A stretch of DNA of 63,265 bases from Levilactobacillus lindianensis (lineage in GTDB: Bacteria > Bacillota > Bacilli > Lactobacillales > Lactobacillaceae): assembly GCF_003946095.1 (NCBI RefSeq), contig NZ_RHOD01000016.1, forward strand, positions 1 to 63,265, in the 5' to 3' direction. The position numbers were made by a program, and so were the translations under genes. Shown in pieces: positions 52,230 to 61,055 of this stretch. A model generated the notes under the pieces. It was not told the DNA's origin. It was given only the letters and a program-made list of their open reading frames with translations, and did no database searches. Numbering within the stretch: the first letter of the stretch is position 1; the number at the start of each line of letters is the position of its first letter.

Positions 52230-52262
52230 CCAAAACAAAATGATCTTTCAATTAAATTCGCC

Positions 52263-52307
52263 AACTTGATTCACATCAAGTTAATCATCCCCCGTCGCAG
52301 GCATAAT
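52263..52307 (+). promoter_or_regulatory. FNR/FLP-type box and promoter of the P1B ATPase
   Basis: AACTTGAT-TCAC-ATCAAGTT, perfect 8-bp arms around 4 nt (52263-52282, centre 52272.5), matching the FNR consensus TTGAT-N4-ATCAA. The -10 box is CATAAT (52302-52307), start predicted at 52314, so the box is centred at -41.5. Confidence 0.7.
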
Positions 52308-52368
52308 AGAGACATAAACAAGGACGAAACAATTTAAATCACTCAGTTAAAGAAAGGATCGCTCACTT

Positions 52369-54270
52369 ATGGCATTTCAACGTTATATCTACTCACACAC
52401 GAATCCAATTACCTTCTGGTCAGCCGGACTTATCATTCTCGGCTTTCTAAACACCTGGTTCACCCAGGTTCCTTACATCACCGACACGGCGTGGATCATT
52501 GCTTCCGTTATCGCCGCAGCCCCCATCGTTCTCCGGGCTATCAGTGCCTTACGTGCCAAGGTCTTCAGTATTGAACTCTTGGTCGGCATCGCCGTCATCG
52601 GGGCCTTTGCCATCGGTGAATTTGAAGAATCAGCCATCGTGACGTTCCTCTTTCTCTTCGGGTCTTACCTCGAACAAAAGACGTTGGCCAAGACGCGGGG
52701 TGCCATTCAGTCACTCACTGAAATGGCCCCAACCACGGCACTTCTAGTCGGTGACGACGGCGCAACCGAAGAAGTCGATGTCGATGACCTTGAAGAGGGC
52801 AACGTCGTCTTAGTTAAGGCTGGTGGGCAGGTACCTGTCGACGGCCATGTGGTCGACGGTTCCGGATACGTTAACGAATCTTCCATCACCGGTGAATCTC
52901 GCCCCTTAAACAAGCACAACGGTGACAGCGTCTACTCTGGCGCTATTGTCGAAAGCGGGACGTTACAGGTCGAAGCCACCCAAGTTGGGGACGAAACGAC
53001 CTTCTCTAAGATTATCGAACTGGTCGAAGAAGCCCAAGACACCAAGTCTCCTGCCGAAAAATTTATCGACAAATTTGCCCAGTACTACACACCGGCTGTC
53101 CTAGTGATTGCCATTCTGGTCTTCGCCTTTTCACAGAACTTACGCCTCGCCATCACGGTCCTGGTTCTCGGATGCCCTGGTGCCTTAGTTATCGGCGCCC
53201 CCGTTTCCAACGTTGCCGGTATCGGTAATGGGGCGAAGAACGGGATCCTCATCAAAGGTGGGGACGTCGTGGACAGCCTAGCCAAGGTCGACACGTTAGT
53301 CTTTGACAAAACTGGTACCTTAACAACTGGTAAGATGGACGTCGCTAGCCTCAAGCGTTACACCGATGATGACCAGATCCTGGGCGCCGTTGCTCAGGTC
53401 GAACAGACTTCCGATCACCCCTTAGCCACCGCCATTAGCCAACATTTAGCTGCGCACGTCGCTGCAGATGCCAACAAGATGGCCACCGAAACAATTAAGG
53501 GCCGCGGTATGGTCGGTCAGTGGCACGATGCCCCCCTCTACGTTGGGAACGCTGCTCTCTTAAAGGACAATGGGATCGACTTAACGGCTGCTCAACTCAC
53601 TGACCTCCATGCTCTGCAAGACGAAGGTCAATCAACGGTCCTAGTCGGTTACCAAGGTCAATTAGCTGCTATTCTCGGTGTCGCTGACACGGTTCGTCCA
53701 GAAGTTCCAGCCGCTCTGGCTGCTCTCAAGCGCCAAGGTATCAAGCATTTAGTTATGTTAACTGGTGACAACCAGGCCACAGCCCAGGCCGTCGCCGAAT
53801 CTCTGGGGATCGATGAGGTTCATGCCGACCTCTTACCAAGTGACAAGGTCACCTTCGTCAAGAAGTTCCAAGACATGGGGCGTAACGTTGCCTTCGTTGG
53901 AGACGGGATCAACGATAGCCCTTCCTTAGCCACCGCCAACATCGGGATTGCCATGGGTGGTGGGACTGACGTCGCCATCGAAACGGCTGATGTGGTCCTG
54001 ATGCAATCGAGCTTCACTGCCCTGAATCATGCAATTGGTTTGGCCAAGAAGACTTCAGCCAACACCAAGGAAAACATCTTTATCGCCATTGCCACAGTAG
54101 TCTTCCTGTTAATCGGGTTAGTTTACGGCTACATCTACATGGCCAGTGGGATGTTCGTTCACGAGGCTTCCATCCTCGTCGTTATCTTCAACGCCATGCG
54201 TCTGATTGGGTACCGGCCACGGTTGAACAAACCCACCTCGGAACCTGTTCAACAACTCGCTACAAATTAA
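52369..54270 (+). CDS. P1B-type heavy-metal ATPase with a CPG membrane motif and no HMA domain
   Basis: 633 aa. TGES (174-177), phosphorylated Asp313 in DKTGT, TSDHPLA (the P1B His-Pro motif), and GDGINDSPSLATANIGIAMG. The ion-binding helix reads LGCPGALVIGAPVS (Cys269-Pro270-Gly271) where most P1B pumps have CPC, SPC or CPH. The N-terminus begins at the first helices with no metal-binding domain. Ribosome site GAAAGGAT. Its FNR-type promoter is the same in layout as that of the HMA-Dps operon. The transported metal (Zn, Cd, Co, Fe) cannot be told. Confidence 0.9.
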   Translation: MAFQRYIYSHTNPITFWSAGLIILGFLNTWFTQVPYITDTAWIIASVIAAAPIVLRAISALRAKVFSIELLVGIAVIGAFAIGEFEESAIVTFLFLFGSYLEQKTLAKTRGAIQSLTEMAPTTALLVGDDGATEEVDVDDLEEGNVVLVKAGGQVPVDGHVVDGSGYVNESSITGESRPLNKHNGDSVYSGAIVESGTLQVEATQVGDETTFSKIIELVEEAQDTKSPAEKFIDKFAQYYTPAVLVIAILVFAFSQNLRLAITVLVLGCPGALVIGAPVSNVAGIGNGAKNGILIKGGDVVDSLAKVDTLVFDKTGTLTTGKMDVASLKRYTDDDQILGAVAQVEQTSDHPLATAISQHLAAHVAADANKMATETIKGRGMVGQWHDAPLYVGNAALLKDNGIDLTAAQLTDLHALQDEGQSTVLVGYQGQLAAILGVADTVRPEVPAALAALKRQGIKHLVMLTGDNQATAQAVAESLGIDEVHADLLPSDKVTFVKKFQDMGRNVAFVGDGINDSPSLATANIGIAMGGGTDVAIETADVVLMQSSFTALNHAIGLAKKTSANTKENIFIAIATVVFLLIGLVYGYIYMASGMFVHEASILVVIFNAMRLIGYRPRLNKPTSEPVQQLATN

Positions 54271-54281
54271 CAGCCTAATAA

Positions 54282-54318
54282 AAAAGTACCGCTCATCATC
54301 ACTGACGAGCGGTACTTT
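54282..54318. terminator. Bidirectional terminator
   Basis: AAAAGTACCGCTC pairs with GAGCGGTACTTTT between the convergent ATPase and secreted-protein genes. Confidence 0.9.
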
Positions 54319-54351
54319 TACTATTAGCTATTTTATAAGAACAGGGATCGT

Positions 54352-55176
54352 TTACTTCTTAGCAAACGTCCACTTAGCGGCTGGTGCAACGCCGGCCTTA
54401 GTGGAGATAACTTTATTCTTAGAGTTAACGATCTTGAATTTCTTAGCAGAAGTGAATCGTAAGTATGCGGTCTTCTTGCTCTTAGAATTCTTAGGAGCGT
54501 AGGTAATCTTCCAGAATGTCGGAGTCTTAGCAGAAACGCTGTAAGTTGCGTAAGACGTCAAGGTCTTAACTTTCTTACCATTCTTGTAAAGGTACTGGTT
54601 TAAACCAGTCTTTTGGCTAAATTTCCATACTTGAGAATACTTGTTGGCCGTGTTGGACTTCCAAGTACCTGTTGGCGTCTTAACCGTAAACTTAGCGGCG
54701 TGCTTCTTAGCCGTCGTGGTCTTCTTGGCAGTCGACTTCTTCGTGGATTTCTTGGTTGTCTTCTTAGTAGACTTCTTAGAAGTTGTCTTCTTAGTAGCGG
54801 CTGCGGCAGCCTTCTTAGCTTCAACCCGAATGATCCGGTAGAAGGAAGTCTTGGACTTCGTTGCGTAAACGTAGACGTTACTGTTCTTCTTCAATGACTT
54901 AGCTAACTTAACTGTGTACTTCCCCGTCTTGCTAGAAGCCTTGGCACTACCTAAGTTCTTCTTGGCGTTCTTAGTCGCCTTAATGGTAATCTTCGAGCCC
55001 TTTGTGGCCTTCCCCGTTACCTTCTTGGCGGAACTGTAGATCGCGTTAACACTCAAACTAGGCCCAACATGTGCGGCATGTGCCGTGACAACAGAGTTAA
55101 CTGCCGTAGCTGGAACAACGGCCCCTACTGTTGCCAATGTTACTAACCCAGTCAAAGCCACCATAAATTTTTTCAT
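54352..55176 (-). CDS. Secreted Lys/Thr-rich protein with an Ig-like domain
   Basis: 274 aa. Signal peptide about 1-35 (MKKFMVALTGLVTLATVGAV, cleavage near AHA). Residues about 38-122 resemble a bacterial Ig-like fold (VTGKATKGSKITIKATKNAKKNLGSAKA, KTGKYTVKLAKSLKKNSNVYVYATKS). Residues 125-160 are a repeated linker of Lys, Thr and Ser (TKKTTSKKSTKK, KKSTKKSTAKK). Residues 162-274 are a basic domain with many Tyr, Trp and Lys. The very high positive charge suggests binding to teichoic acid or the cell wall. No LPXTG. Family not identified. Only a weak ribosome site (GGAAAA). Confidence 0.75.
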   Translation of the reverse strand: MKKFMVALTGLVTLATVGAVVPATAVNSVVTAHAAHVGPSLSVNAIYSSAKKVTGKATKGSKITIKATKNAKKNLGSAKASSKTGKYTVKLAKSLKKNSNVYVYATKSKTSFYRIIRVEAKKAAAAATKKTTSKKSTKKTTKKSTKKSTAKKTTTAKKHAAKFTVKTPTGTWKSNTANKYSQVWKFSQKTGLNQYLYKNGKKVKTLTSYATYSVSAKTPTFWKITYAPKNSKSKKTAYLRFTSAKKFKIVNSKNKVISTKAGVAPAAKWTFAKK

Positions 55177-55749
55177 TGTTTTCCTGACCCCTTAGTTGTC
55201 CGACGGAAGCCCGCCAGAACAGTATTTTCTAACCGATTGCTAGTATACCAGAAATCCCTCAAAACGGTTCAGATCCACCATCAAATTTATCGTTTTTTAA
55301 TAACACTTAAAATTAACCTTATATAAAATTTTCAATGGCCAGAGTTACACCCCGTTTGTCGTCCGGATTAGCGAGTCTTTCTTCGTTACTTCCCATGATG
55401 ATTCTGCTAGACTGTGCGTGACAGCGATTTCATTGGTAGCTAACTACGAAACCCGTTTTCACGATCAACTAAGCCAAATTATTTTGTTTTCATAATATAT
55501 GAAAGTCGTTGCAAGCGTTGTTTTCATTACATTGCAACCGGTTGTCTTTATTTTGATTTCTTGCTTTAAAAACGGTCGCGTTTCAATGAGAACTGGCGTA
55601 TAATGAATGTCAGAAGTGGTCTAGACACACCGTCTGGACAAATCACGGATCCCGGCATTGGCACTGACCCGGGGGAGTAACGCGTGCACCGCCGATTTTC
55701 TTTGACAGACACACTAACGGATTTTATAAATTTAAGGAGTGACGATCTC
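55177..55749. promoter_or_regulatory. Upstream region of zwf
   Basis: A TATAAT at 55599-55604 is the best -10 box; no good -35 precedes it. Two LacI-family-like sites lie upstream: the perfect palindrome CAACCGGTTG (55535-55544) and the near-palindrome GCAAGCGTTG (55511-55520), about 23 bp apart. The first 200 bp (55177-55400) have nothing recognised. Confidence 0.45.
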
Positions 55750-57237
55750 TTGGCAACTGAACGCAAAGCTGTATTCTTATTCTTCGGGGGTACCGGTGAC
55801 TTAGCTTACCGGAAACTCTATCCAAGTCTTTTTAACCTGTACCGTAAAGGTAACTTACGGTCCCATTTCGCTGTGATCGGTACCTCACGGCAAAAGATGG
55901 ACAACGAAAAGTTCCGCGAAGCCATCAAGAAGTCTTTAGCAGATAGCGGTAACCGGACTGACTCCAAGGAAGCCACCGATTTCGTTTCCCACTTCTACTA
56001 CCAAGACCATGATGTGACCAACGCGGCCCACTACTCGGTCTTGAAAGAGCTCATCGAAAAGCTCGATAAGAAGTACAAGGCAGAAGGCCACCGGATTTTC
56101 TACCTATCAATGGCGCCTCAATTCTTTGGCACGATTGCCCAAGACTTAAAGACCCAAGGCTTATTATCCGAAGGGGAAGATGTCTTCAACCGTCTGGTCA
56201 TCGAAAAGCCTTTTGGCCGCGACTACGATTCCGCAAAACAACTAAACGATGCCCTGAGCCAATCCTTTGATGAAAACCAAATCTTCCGGATTGACCACTA
56301 CTTGGGTAAGGAAATGATTCAAAACATCGAAGCCCTGCGCTTCGGGAATACCTTAGTTGAATCCCTTTGGAACAACCGGTACATCGACAACATCCAAGTC
56401 ACGTTGTCTGAAAAGCTGGGGGTTGAAGAACGGGCCAACTACTACGACAACAGTGGGGCCTTACGTGACATGGTGCAAAACCATATCATGCAAATTGTTT
56501 CCCTGTTGGCCATGGAACAACCTGTCGCCTTCACGGATACCGATATCCGAGCTGAAAAAGTGAAGGCCTTACGGAGTCTGCGGGTCTACAACGTTGCCGA
56601 CGCCGCAACCAACTTCGTTCGGGGTCAATATGGCGCCATCAACGATCAAGCTGACTACCGTCATGAAGACAATGTGCCTCACGACTCAACGACTGAAACT
56701 TTCGTTGCCGGGAAACTCCTCTTTGACAACTACCGTTGGTCAGGGACCCCATTCTATATTCGGACTGGTAAGATGTTAGCCGACAAGTTTACCCGAGTTG
56801 ACGTGGTCTTCAAACGCCCACTCGTCGACATCTTTGCCTTCCCACAGAGCAAGAACACACCATTGGCTGCCAACGTTTTAACGATCTTCGTTGAACCACA
56901 CGCTGGGTTCTCCTTACAATTGAACGCCAAGACCAACGACACCGGCTTCTCTACGGAACCAATCAAGTTGGACTACCTGGTTGACGCCGAAAAGTCTAAG
57001 GAAACGCCAGAACCCTACGAACGTCTGTTACACGACGTCCTGAAGGGTGACGGGACCAACTTCTCCAGCTGGCCAGAAGTTTCCTACGCTTGGAAGTTCG
57101 TCGACCAAATCCGTCGTGTTTGGGACCTACAAGAACCACAATTCCCTAACTACACGCCACATTCTATGGGACCAGCCGCCGCTGAAGAACTCATTCAACG
57201 CGACCACCGTGAATGGATCTACCGTTTAAACAAATAG
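55750..57237 (+). CDS. zwf: Glucose-6-phosphate 1-dehydrogenase
   Basis: 495 aa, TTG start (LATERKAVFLFFGGTG) set by AAGGAG 10 nt upstream; the longer frame to 55684 has no ribosome site. It oxidises glucose 6-phosphate to 6-phosphogluconolactone, the entry into the phosphoketolase route. Visible: coenzyme loop FGGTGDLAYRKLYPSL, active site RIDHYLGKEMIQN, EKPFG, and the C-terminal YAWKFVDQI block. Upstream lie palindromes of LacI type. Followed by gnd 318 bp further on, each with its own terminator. Confidence 0.96.
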   Translation: MATERKAVFLFFGGTGDLAYRKLYPSLFNLYRKGNLRSHFAVIGTSRQKMDNEKFREAIKKSLADSGNRTDSKEATDFVSHFYYQDHDVTNAAHYSVLKELIEKLDKKYKAEGHRIFYLSMAPQFFGTIAQDLKTQGLLSEGEDVFNRLVIEKPFGRDYDSAKQLNDALSQSFDENQIFRIDHYLGKEMIQNIEALRFGNTLVESLWNNRYIDNIQVTLSEKLGVEERANYYDNSGALRDMVQNHIMQIVSLLAMEQPVAFTDTDIRAEKVKALRSLRVYNVADAATNFVRGQYGAINDQADYRHEDNVPHDSTTETFVAGKLLFDNYRWSGTPFYIRTGKMLADKFTRVDVVFKRPLVDIFAFPQSKNTPLAANVLTIFVEPHAGFSLQLNAKTNDTGFSTEPIKLDYLVDAEKSKETPEPYERLLHDVLKGDGTNFSSWPEVSYAWKFVDQIRRVWDLQEPQFPNYTPHSMGPAAAEELIQRDHREWIYRLNK

Positions 57238-57248
57238 TCTTCTAACCG

Positions 57249-57276
57249 ACAGGATTGACTAATTGGTCAATCCTGT
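57249..57276 (+). terminator. zwf terminator
   Basis: ACAGGATTGAC pairs perfectly with GTCAATCCTGT, followed by TTTTATTT. Confidence 0.92.
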
Positions 57277-57555
57277 TTTTATTTACGCGCTACTTCTAAT
57301 AAGTTTTAACCATTTGATCATGCCGGTTACTGATTGGAAAAGCTATTTTAACAGAACTTTAGGCCCAACTCTTAACAATAGTCGGCGCTTTTAGATCAAG
57401 TAAGCGTTTACTGACGTTAGTAAAAGAAATTTTTTTACAAAAATATATATTTTTTGAAAAAAAGTAGTCAAAATAGTTTAATTTCCTATTGTTCAATGCT
57501 ACACTAGGAGATGGAAAATTCGAATCTAATTTCAACCAGAAAAGGAAGGTTTCTA
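57277..57555 (+). promoter_or_regulatory. zwf-gnd intergenic region
   Basis: AT-rich with A and T tracts at 57428-57470, upstream of the gnd ribosome site AAAGGAAGG. ORF frames start earlier, but no ribosome site supports them. TACACT (57500-57505) is a possible -10 box. Nothing else seen. Confidence 0.4.
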
Positions 57556-58995
57556 ATGGCAGAAAAAGCTAACATTGGTGTTGTTGGTATGGCAGTTATG
57601 GGTAAGAACCTTGCCCTTAACATCGAAAGTCGCGGCTACACAGTCGGGATCTTCAACCGTTCCGAAAGCAAGACTAAACAAGTCATGCAAGACCACAGTG
57701 AAAAGAAATTAATCCCTAGTTACAATGTAGAAGACTTCGTTAAGTCTTTGGAAACACCTCGTCGGATTCTTTTGATGGTTAAGGCTGGTAAGCCAACCGA
57801 TGCCGTCATTCAAGAACTCTTACCCCTGCTTGACAAGGGTGACGTGTTAATCGATGGTGGGAACACGAACTTCCACGACACAATGGCACGGAACGCTGAA
57901 CTGGACAAGTCCGGTATCAACTTCATCGGGATGGGTGTTTCCGGTGGTGAACTGGGTGCCTTACAAGGGCCTTCCTTGATGCCTGGTGGCCAAAAGGAAG
58001 CTTACGACTTAGTTGCCCCAATCTTGGAACAAATCTCTGCTAAGGCAGAACAAGATGGCAAGCCATGTGTAACGTACATCGGGCCTAATGGTGCCGGTCA
58101 CTACGTTAAGATGGTCCACAACGGTATCGAATACGGTGATGAAGAGCTGATCGATGAGGCTTACAACATCATGCGTAACGTTGCTGGCATTTCAGTTGAT
58201 GATATGGCTGACATCTTCAAAGACTGGAACAAGGGCGAACTTGACAGTTACTTGATCGAAATCACCGCTGACATCTTAACTCGTAAAGATGACTTAGGCG
58301 ACGACAAGAGCAAGCCTATCGTTGACATGATCTTAGACCGTGGGAACAACAAGGGTACTGGTAAGTGGAGTTCAGAAGATGCTTTGAACATTCAAGTACC
58401 TCAATCTGTTATCACTGAATCCGTCTACGCTCGTTACATCTCAATGATGAAGGACGAACGTGTGAAGGCTTCTAAGGTCTTACCAGCTGCTGCAAAGCAA
58501 GGCAAGGCTGACTTCGGTGACAAGACTGAATTCATTGAAAAGGTTCGTCAAGCCCTCTTCTTCGGTAAGTTGATGAGCTATGCGCAAGGTTTCGAACAAC
58601 TTCGGATCGCTTCAGAATCCTACGATTGGGATCTCCAATTCGGTGAATTGGCACAAATCTGGCGTGGCGGATGCATTATCCGGGCCCAATTCCTCCAGAA
58701 CATTACGGATGCCTTTGACAAGGATCCTAAGTTGACCAACTTGCTGTTCGACGACTACTTCAAGGACATCGCCACTAAGTACCAAGAATCAATCCGCGAT
58801 GTTGTCGCTGTAGCCGTTCAAGCCGGGATTCCAGTACCAGGTCTGTCAGCTTCAATTACCTACTACGACAGTTTCCGTGCTGAAGTCTTACCAGCTAACT
58901 TGCTGCAAGCACAACGGGACTACTTCGGTGCTCACACGTACGAACGTACTGACCGCCCAGGTAACTTCCACTACTCATGGTACGAAGAACAATAA
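57556..58995 (+). CDS. gnd: 6-phosphogluconate dehydrogenase, decarboxylating (long form)
   Basis: 479 aa. [21 protein letters not shown] is the dinucleotide loop; [35 protein letters not shown] and [21 protein letters not shown] are the substrate and catalytic blocks; the C-terminal [11 protein letters not shown] and [13 protein letters not shown] complete the usual length. I place the ATG at 57556 (MAEKAN) with AAAGGAAGG upstream. It produces ribulose 5-phosphate and CO2 for heterofermentation. A short second 6PGDH is at 8510-9415. The codon use is that of highly expressed genes. Confidence 0.96.
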   Translation: MAEKANIGVVGMAVMGKNLALNIESRGYTVGIFNRSESKTKQVMQDHSEKKLIPSYNVEDFVKSLETPRRILLMVKAGKPTDAVIQELLPLLDKGDVLIDGGNTNFHDTMARNAELDKSGINFIGMGVSGGELGALQGPSLMPGGQKEAYDLVAPILEQISAKAEQDGKPCVTYIGPNGAGHYVKMVHNGIEYGDEELIDEAYNIMRNVAGISVDDMADIFKDWNKGELDSYLIEITADILTRKDDLGDDKSKPIVDMILDRGNNKGTGKWSSEDALNIQVPQSVITESVYARYISMMKDERVKASKVLPAAAKQGKADFGDKTEFIEKVRQALFFGKLMSYAQGFEQLRIASESYDWDLQFGELAQIWRGGCIIRAQFLQNITDAFDKDPKLTNLLFDDYFKDIATKYQESIRDVVAVAVQAGIPVPGLSASITYYDSFRAEVLPANLLQAQRDYFGAHTYERTDRPGNFHYSWYEEQ

Positions 58996-59009
58996 ATCTT
59001 TAAACCTAA

Positions 59010-59036
59010 AAAAAGACGCCCTCGCGGCGTCTTTTT
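59010..59036 (+). terminator. gnd terminator
   Basis: AAAAAGACGCC, CTCGC loop, GGCGTCTTTTTT. Confidence 0.92.
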
Positions 59037-59066
59037 TCGTTCATTAAATTCAGCGTTAATCCCCGT

Positions 59067-59330
59067 TCATTGCCGCGTGTGACCCCGGTAGGTCCGACCG
59101 GTGAGTTTATCCGTCACTGCCATTTGCAGGGCGTGGAGGCTTTCCCAGTGGTCAATTTCGCTGGCTAGGCCGGCTTCCCACTCTGACTTCTCACGACTCT
59201 TGGCAATGAAGTGATCCCAGTTGGTATCGGCTGTATCGCGGTCTTTCATCTGCCGCCAATGAGACCACTCGTTGAGGTGGTCGGCTAGCACTTGCAGGTC
59301 CTTAGGATCTAAGAGTAGTTTTTCAGGCAT
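59067..59330 (-). CDS. Small protein of unknown function
   Basis: 87 aa, rich in Trp, His and Asp/Glu: MPEKLLLDPKDLQVLADHLN, WSHWRQMKDRD, NWDHFIAKSR, DHWESLHALQM. It has no signal or membrane segment. The start is fixed at 59330 by AAAAAGGAGG 8 nt before it; a TTG eight codons upstream overlaps that site. A perfect 8-bp-arm dyad (59355-59372) lies between its promoter region and the start, so it appears regulated. No family recognised. Confidence 0.7.
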   Translation of the reverse strand: MPEKLLLDPKDLQVLADHLNEWSHWRQMKDRDTADTNWDHFIAKSREKSEWEAGLASEIDHWESLHALQMAVTDKLTGRTYRGHTRQ

Positions 59331-59354
59331 TGGAAATTCCTCCTTTTTAGACAA

Positions 59355-59372
59355 AACTAATGGTCATTAGTT
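59355..59372. promoter_or_regulatory. Palindromic operator before the 87-aa gene
   Basis: AACTAATG-GT-CATTAGTT, perfect 8-bp arms. The spacing is like that of TetR- or MarR-type operators. Likely -10 sequences (TATATT, TATAAA on the minus strand) lie just upstream. Confidence 0.5.
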
Positions 59373-59584
59373 GGTTTTATTTATAAATATAGTGTAACAA
59401 AGTTAATACCCTATGACAATAGTTTTCCACAAAAAAGTTATGCGGTCTCATTGAAATCCCACCCGCACCGAAAAAATTTCACCAGTTTACTTTACCCGCG
59501 AGTAAAATGTGCCATAATAAAGATAGTGCACCGATCGACACGACCGATACCAATAGGAACTTAGACTTTGAGGAGGTCACCATT

Positions 59585-59932
59585 TTGCAAAACCCAGATT
59601 TATCAATCACTGACCTGGATGAACACGCTCAGTCAACCGCATTGACCGACTTCGTCCACTTTTACATTGCGCACTACCGCAAGAACGACTTGGAAATCTT
59701 GTCTCAGTATAAGGTGGACTACGTGATGAACGACGTTAACCAGTACCTGTACGCTAACCAGTCGTTCAGCCCAGAACAACTCGCCGCTGGGGTGTTGCAG
59801 TATAAGCAATCGTCATTCATTGAGATTTTAAAGACCATCGGTTTATCATTTACCGATAATGGTGCCCTGAAGGATAACACTTGGGAAGGCTGGTACACCC
59901 AGCAATACGCCAAGGTACAACAAGGGATCTAA
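59585..59932 (+). CDS. Small acidic protein of unknown function
   Basis: 115 aa with TTG start (LQNPDLSITDLDEHAQS), preceded by the strong ribosome site GAGGAGGT. The longer frame from 59507 would begin inside the promoter, where CATAAT (59513-59518) lies 16 bp after TTTACC. No signal peptide or membrane segment; helical and mildly acidic, ending TWEGWYTQQYAKVQQGI. An imperfect dyad TTTAC..GTAAA sits in the promoter. Family not recognised. Confidence 0.72.
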   Translation: MQNPDLSITDLDEHAQSTALTDFVHFYIAHYRKNDLEILSQYKVDYVMNDVNQYLYANQSFSPEQLAAGVLQYKQSSFIEILKTIGLSFTDNGALKDNTWEGWYTQQYAKVQQGI

Positions 59933-59964
59933 CTGAGAAGTCCGGTTTGTTTACCGGCCTAAAT

Positions 59965-59999
59965 AAGGGAGGCCCACCGATTAGCGGTGAGCCTCCCTT
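59965..59999. terminator. Bidirectional terminator
   Basis: AAGGGAGGC plus CACCG pairs with CGGTG plus GCCTCCCTT, between convergent genes. Confidence 0.88.
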
Positions 60000-60019
60000 G
60001 CGATATACTCAGGTCAAAT

Positions 60020-60583
60020 TTATAGTTTACCCACGAGATCGGTTCCCGGCTTCAGGGTACTTTCGCCGGGGTGCCAGTTGGCTGGGCAGACCCGATCGCC
60101 ATGTTCCGCCACGAATTGTGCGGCTGTCAGCGTCCGGAGAATCTCCTCAGCGTTCCGACCAACGCCCATATCATTTACGGTATAGGAACGAACCCGTCCC
60201 GCTTCATCGAGGATAAAGACCCCACGATAGGCTTGCCCCGCTTGTTCGTCTAGCACCTCGTAGTGCCGAGCAAGAACGCCGGCTGGATCAGCAATCATGG
60301 GATAGGCCACCTTACCAACCTTGGGACTCTGCGCGTGCCAAGCCTGGTGAACGAACTCCGTATCTTCCGAAATACTATAGATTTCAGCATTTAACTTCTG
60401 GAAGGCCTCGTAGTGATCGGCCAGATCACCCAGTTCGGTAGGACAGACGAAGGAGAAATCCGCTGGATAGAAAAATAGAACCGACCAATGGTGTTGCAGG
60501 GTTGCCGGCGTGACCGGAATAACCGTTCCTGCTTGAAACGCGTTAACTTGAAAGTCGGGTAATGCAGTACCAATAAAGTTCAT
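60020..60583 (-). CDS. ahpC: Alkyl hydroperoxide reductase C, 2-Cys peroxiredoxin
   Basis: 187 aa. It reduces H2O2 and organic peroxides. Peroxidatic Cys in FFYPADFSFVCPTELGDLAD (about residue 47); resolving Cys in GDRVCPANWHPGESTL near residue 166; the C-terminal helix is complete. ATG at 60583 after GAGGGGAG. No ahpF partner gene is near, so reductant must come from elsewhere. A weak PerR-like sequence (TTATAATAATCATTC, 60706-60720) lies about 120 bp upstream, and may equally belong to the M-box promoter. Confidence 0.93.
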   Translation of the reverse strand: MNFIGTALPDFQVNAFQAGTVIPVTPATLQHHWSVLFFYPADFSFVCPTELGDLADHYEAFQKLNAEIYSISEDTEFVHQAWHAQSPKVGKVAYPMIADPAGVLARHYEVLDEQAGQAYRGVFILDEAGRVRSYTVNDMGVGRNAEEILRTLTAAQFVAEHGDRVCPANWHPGESTLKPGTDLVGKL

Positions 60584-60741
60584 AATATTTGCTCCCCTCA
60601 TTCTAAATAGTCATGGTTCACCCTCAGGATAACCGCTCACCACCAACTAGTCAAGAATCATTCTAAATTAAACCGAGATATTATAAATATATTTTTAGTT
60701 CGTTATTATAATAATCATTCGATTTTCATTAAGCTAAAGGG

Positions 60742-60770
60742 TTGCAATTATCATGAAAATCAGTTAAACT
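60742..60770 (+). promoter_or_regulatory. Promoter of the M-box transcript
   Basis: TTGCAA (60742-60747) and TAAACT (60765-60770) are 17 bp apart; the transcript would begin near 60777, just before the riboswitch. Confidence 0.6.
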
Positions 60771-60789
60771 GAATTTGTAAGATAAATTA

Positions 60790-60945
60790 GAAGCTGTTAG
60801 GTGAGGCTCCTATACGGAAAATGCTACTGCTCAGAAACGTCGAGAAACGCCAATGAGTCAGCTGTGCAGGTCAAATTAAGGCCTGCTCTAATGTAGCTGT
60901 TATGATTCTTTAACTACGCCGTATAGTGCTAAAACTCAACGACTG
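60790..60945 (+). ncRNA. M-box (ykoK) Mg2+ riboswitch aptamer
   Basis: Contains the conserved series GTTAGGTGAGGCTCCTATA, then TGCTACTGCTCAGAAACGTCG, AGACGCCAATGAGTCA-like GAAACGCCAATGAGTCA, GTAGCTG and CGCCGTATAGTGCTAAAACTC. This is the order of the M-box, which binds several Mg2+ ions and ends transcription when Mg2+ is high. No Mg2+ transporter follows on this strand. Confidence 0.88.
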
Positions 60946-60978
60946 GCTAAATTAGTTCGCAAATTGCTTTTTAATTGT

Positions 60979-61008
60979 GCGCTTAGCCAGCCGTGGCTAA
61001 GCGCTTTT
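60979..61008 (+). terminator. M-box expression-platform terminator
   Basis: GCGCTTAGCCA (60979-60989) pairs perfectly with TGGCTAAGCGC (60994-61004), then TTTT. GGCTAA at 60945-60950 can pair with TTAGCC (60983-60988) instead, giving a possible antiterminator. Confidence 0.85.
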
Positions 61009-61055
61009 AATTTACCACAGTTGTCACTGTCGTTTACTTTAGGAGGTGATTGAAC

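Larger units (their letters stand above)
51545..52262. other. Intergenic region with head-to-head family-2 repeats f and g
   Basis: No gene. Terminator at 51557-51591, repeat f on the minus strand (51609-51819), AT-rich spacer 51820-52040 with nothing recognised, repeat g on the plus strand (52041-52229), and then the FNR-type box of the ATPase. Confidence 0.55.

Noticed and set aside
55684-55749. Longer start for zwf
   Set aside because: No ribosome site at the upstream codon, while TTG at 55750 has AAGGAG and gives the normal N-terminus.
60706-60720. PerR box upstream of ahpC
   Set aside because: Only 12 of 15 positions match, it is 120 bp from the start in AT-rich DNA, and it is closer to the M-box promoter. 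Noted only as weak.
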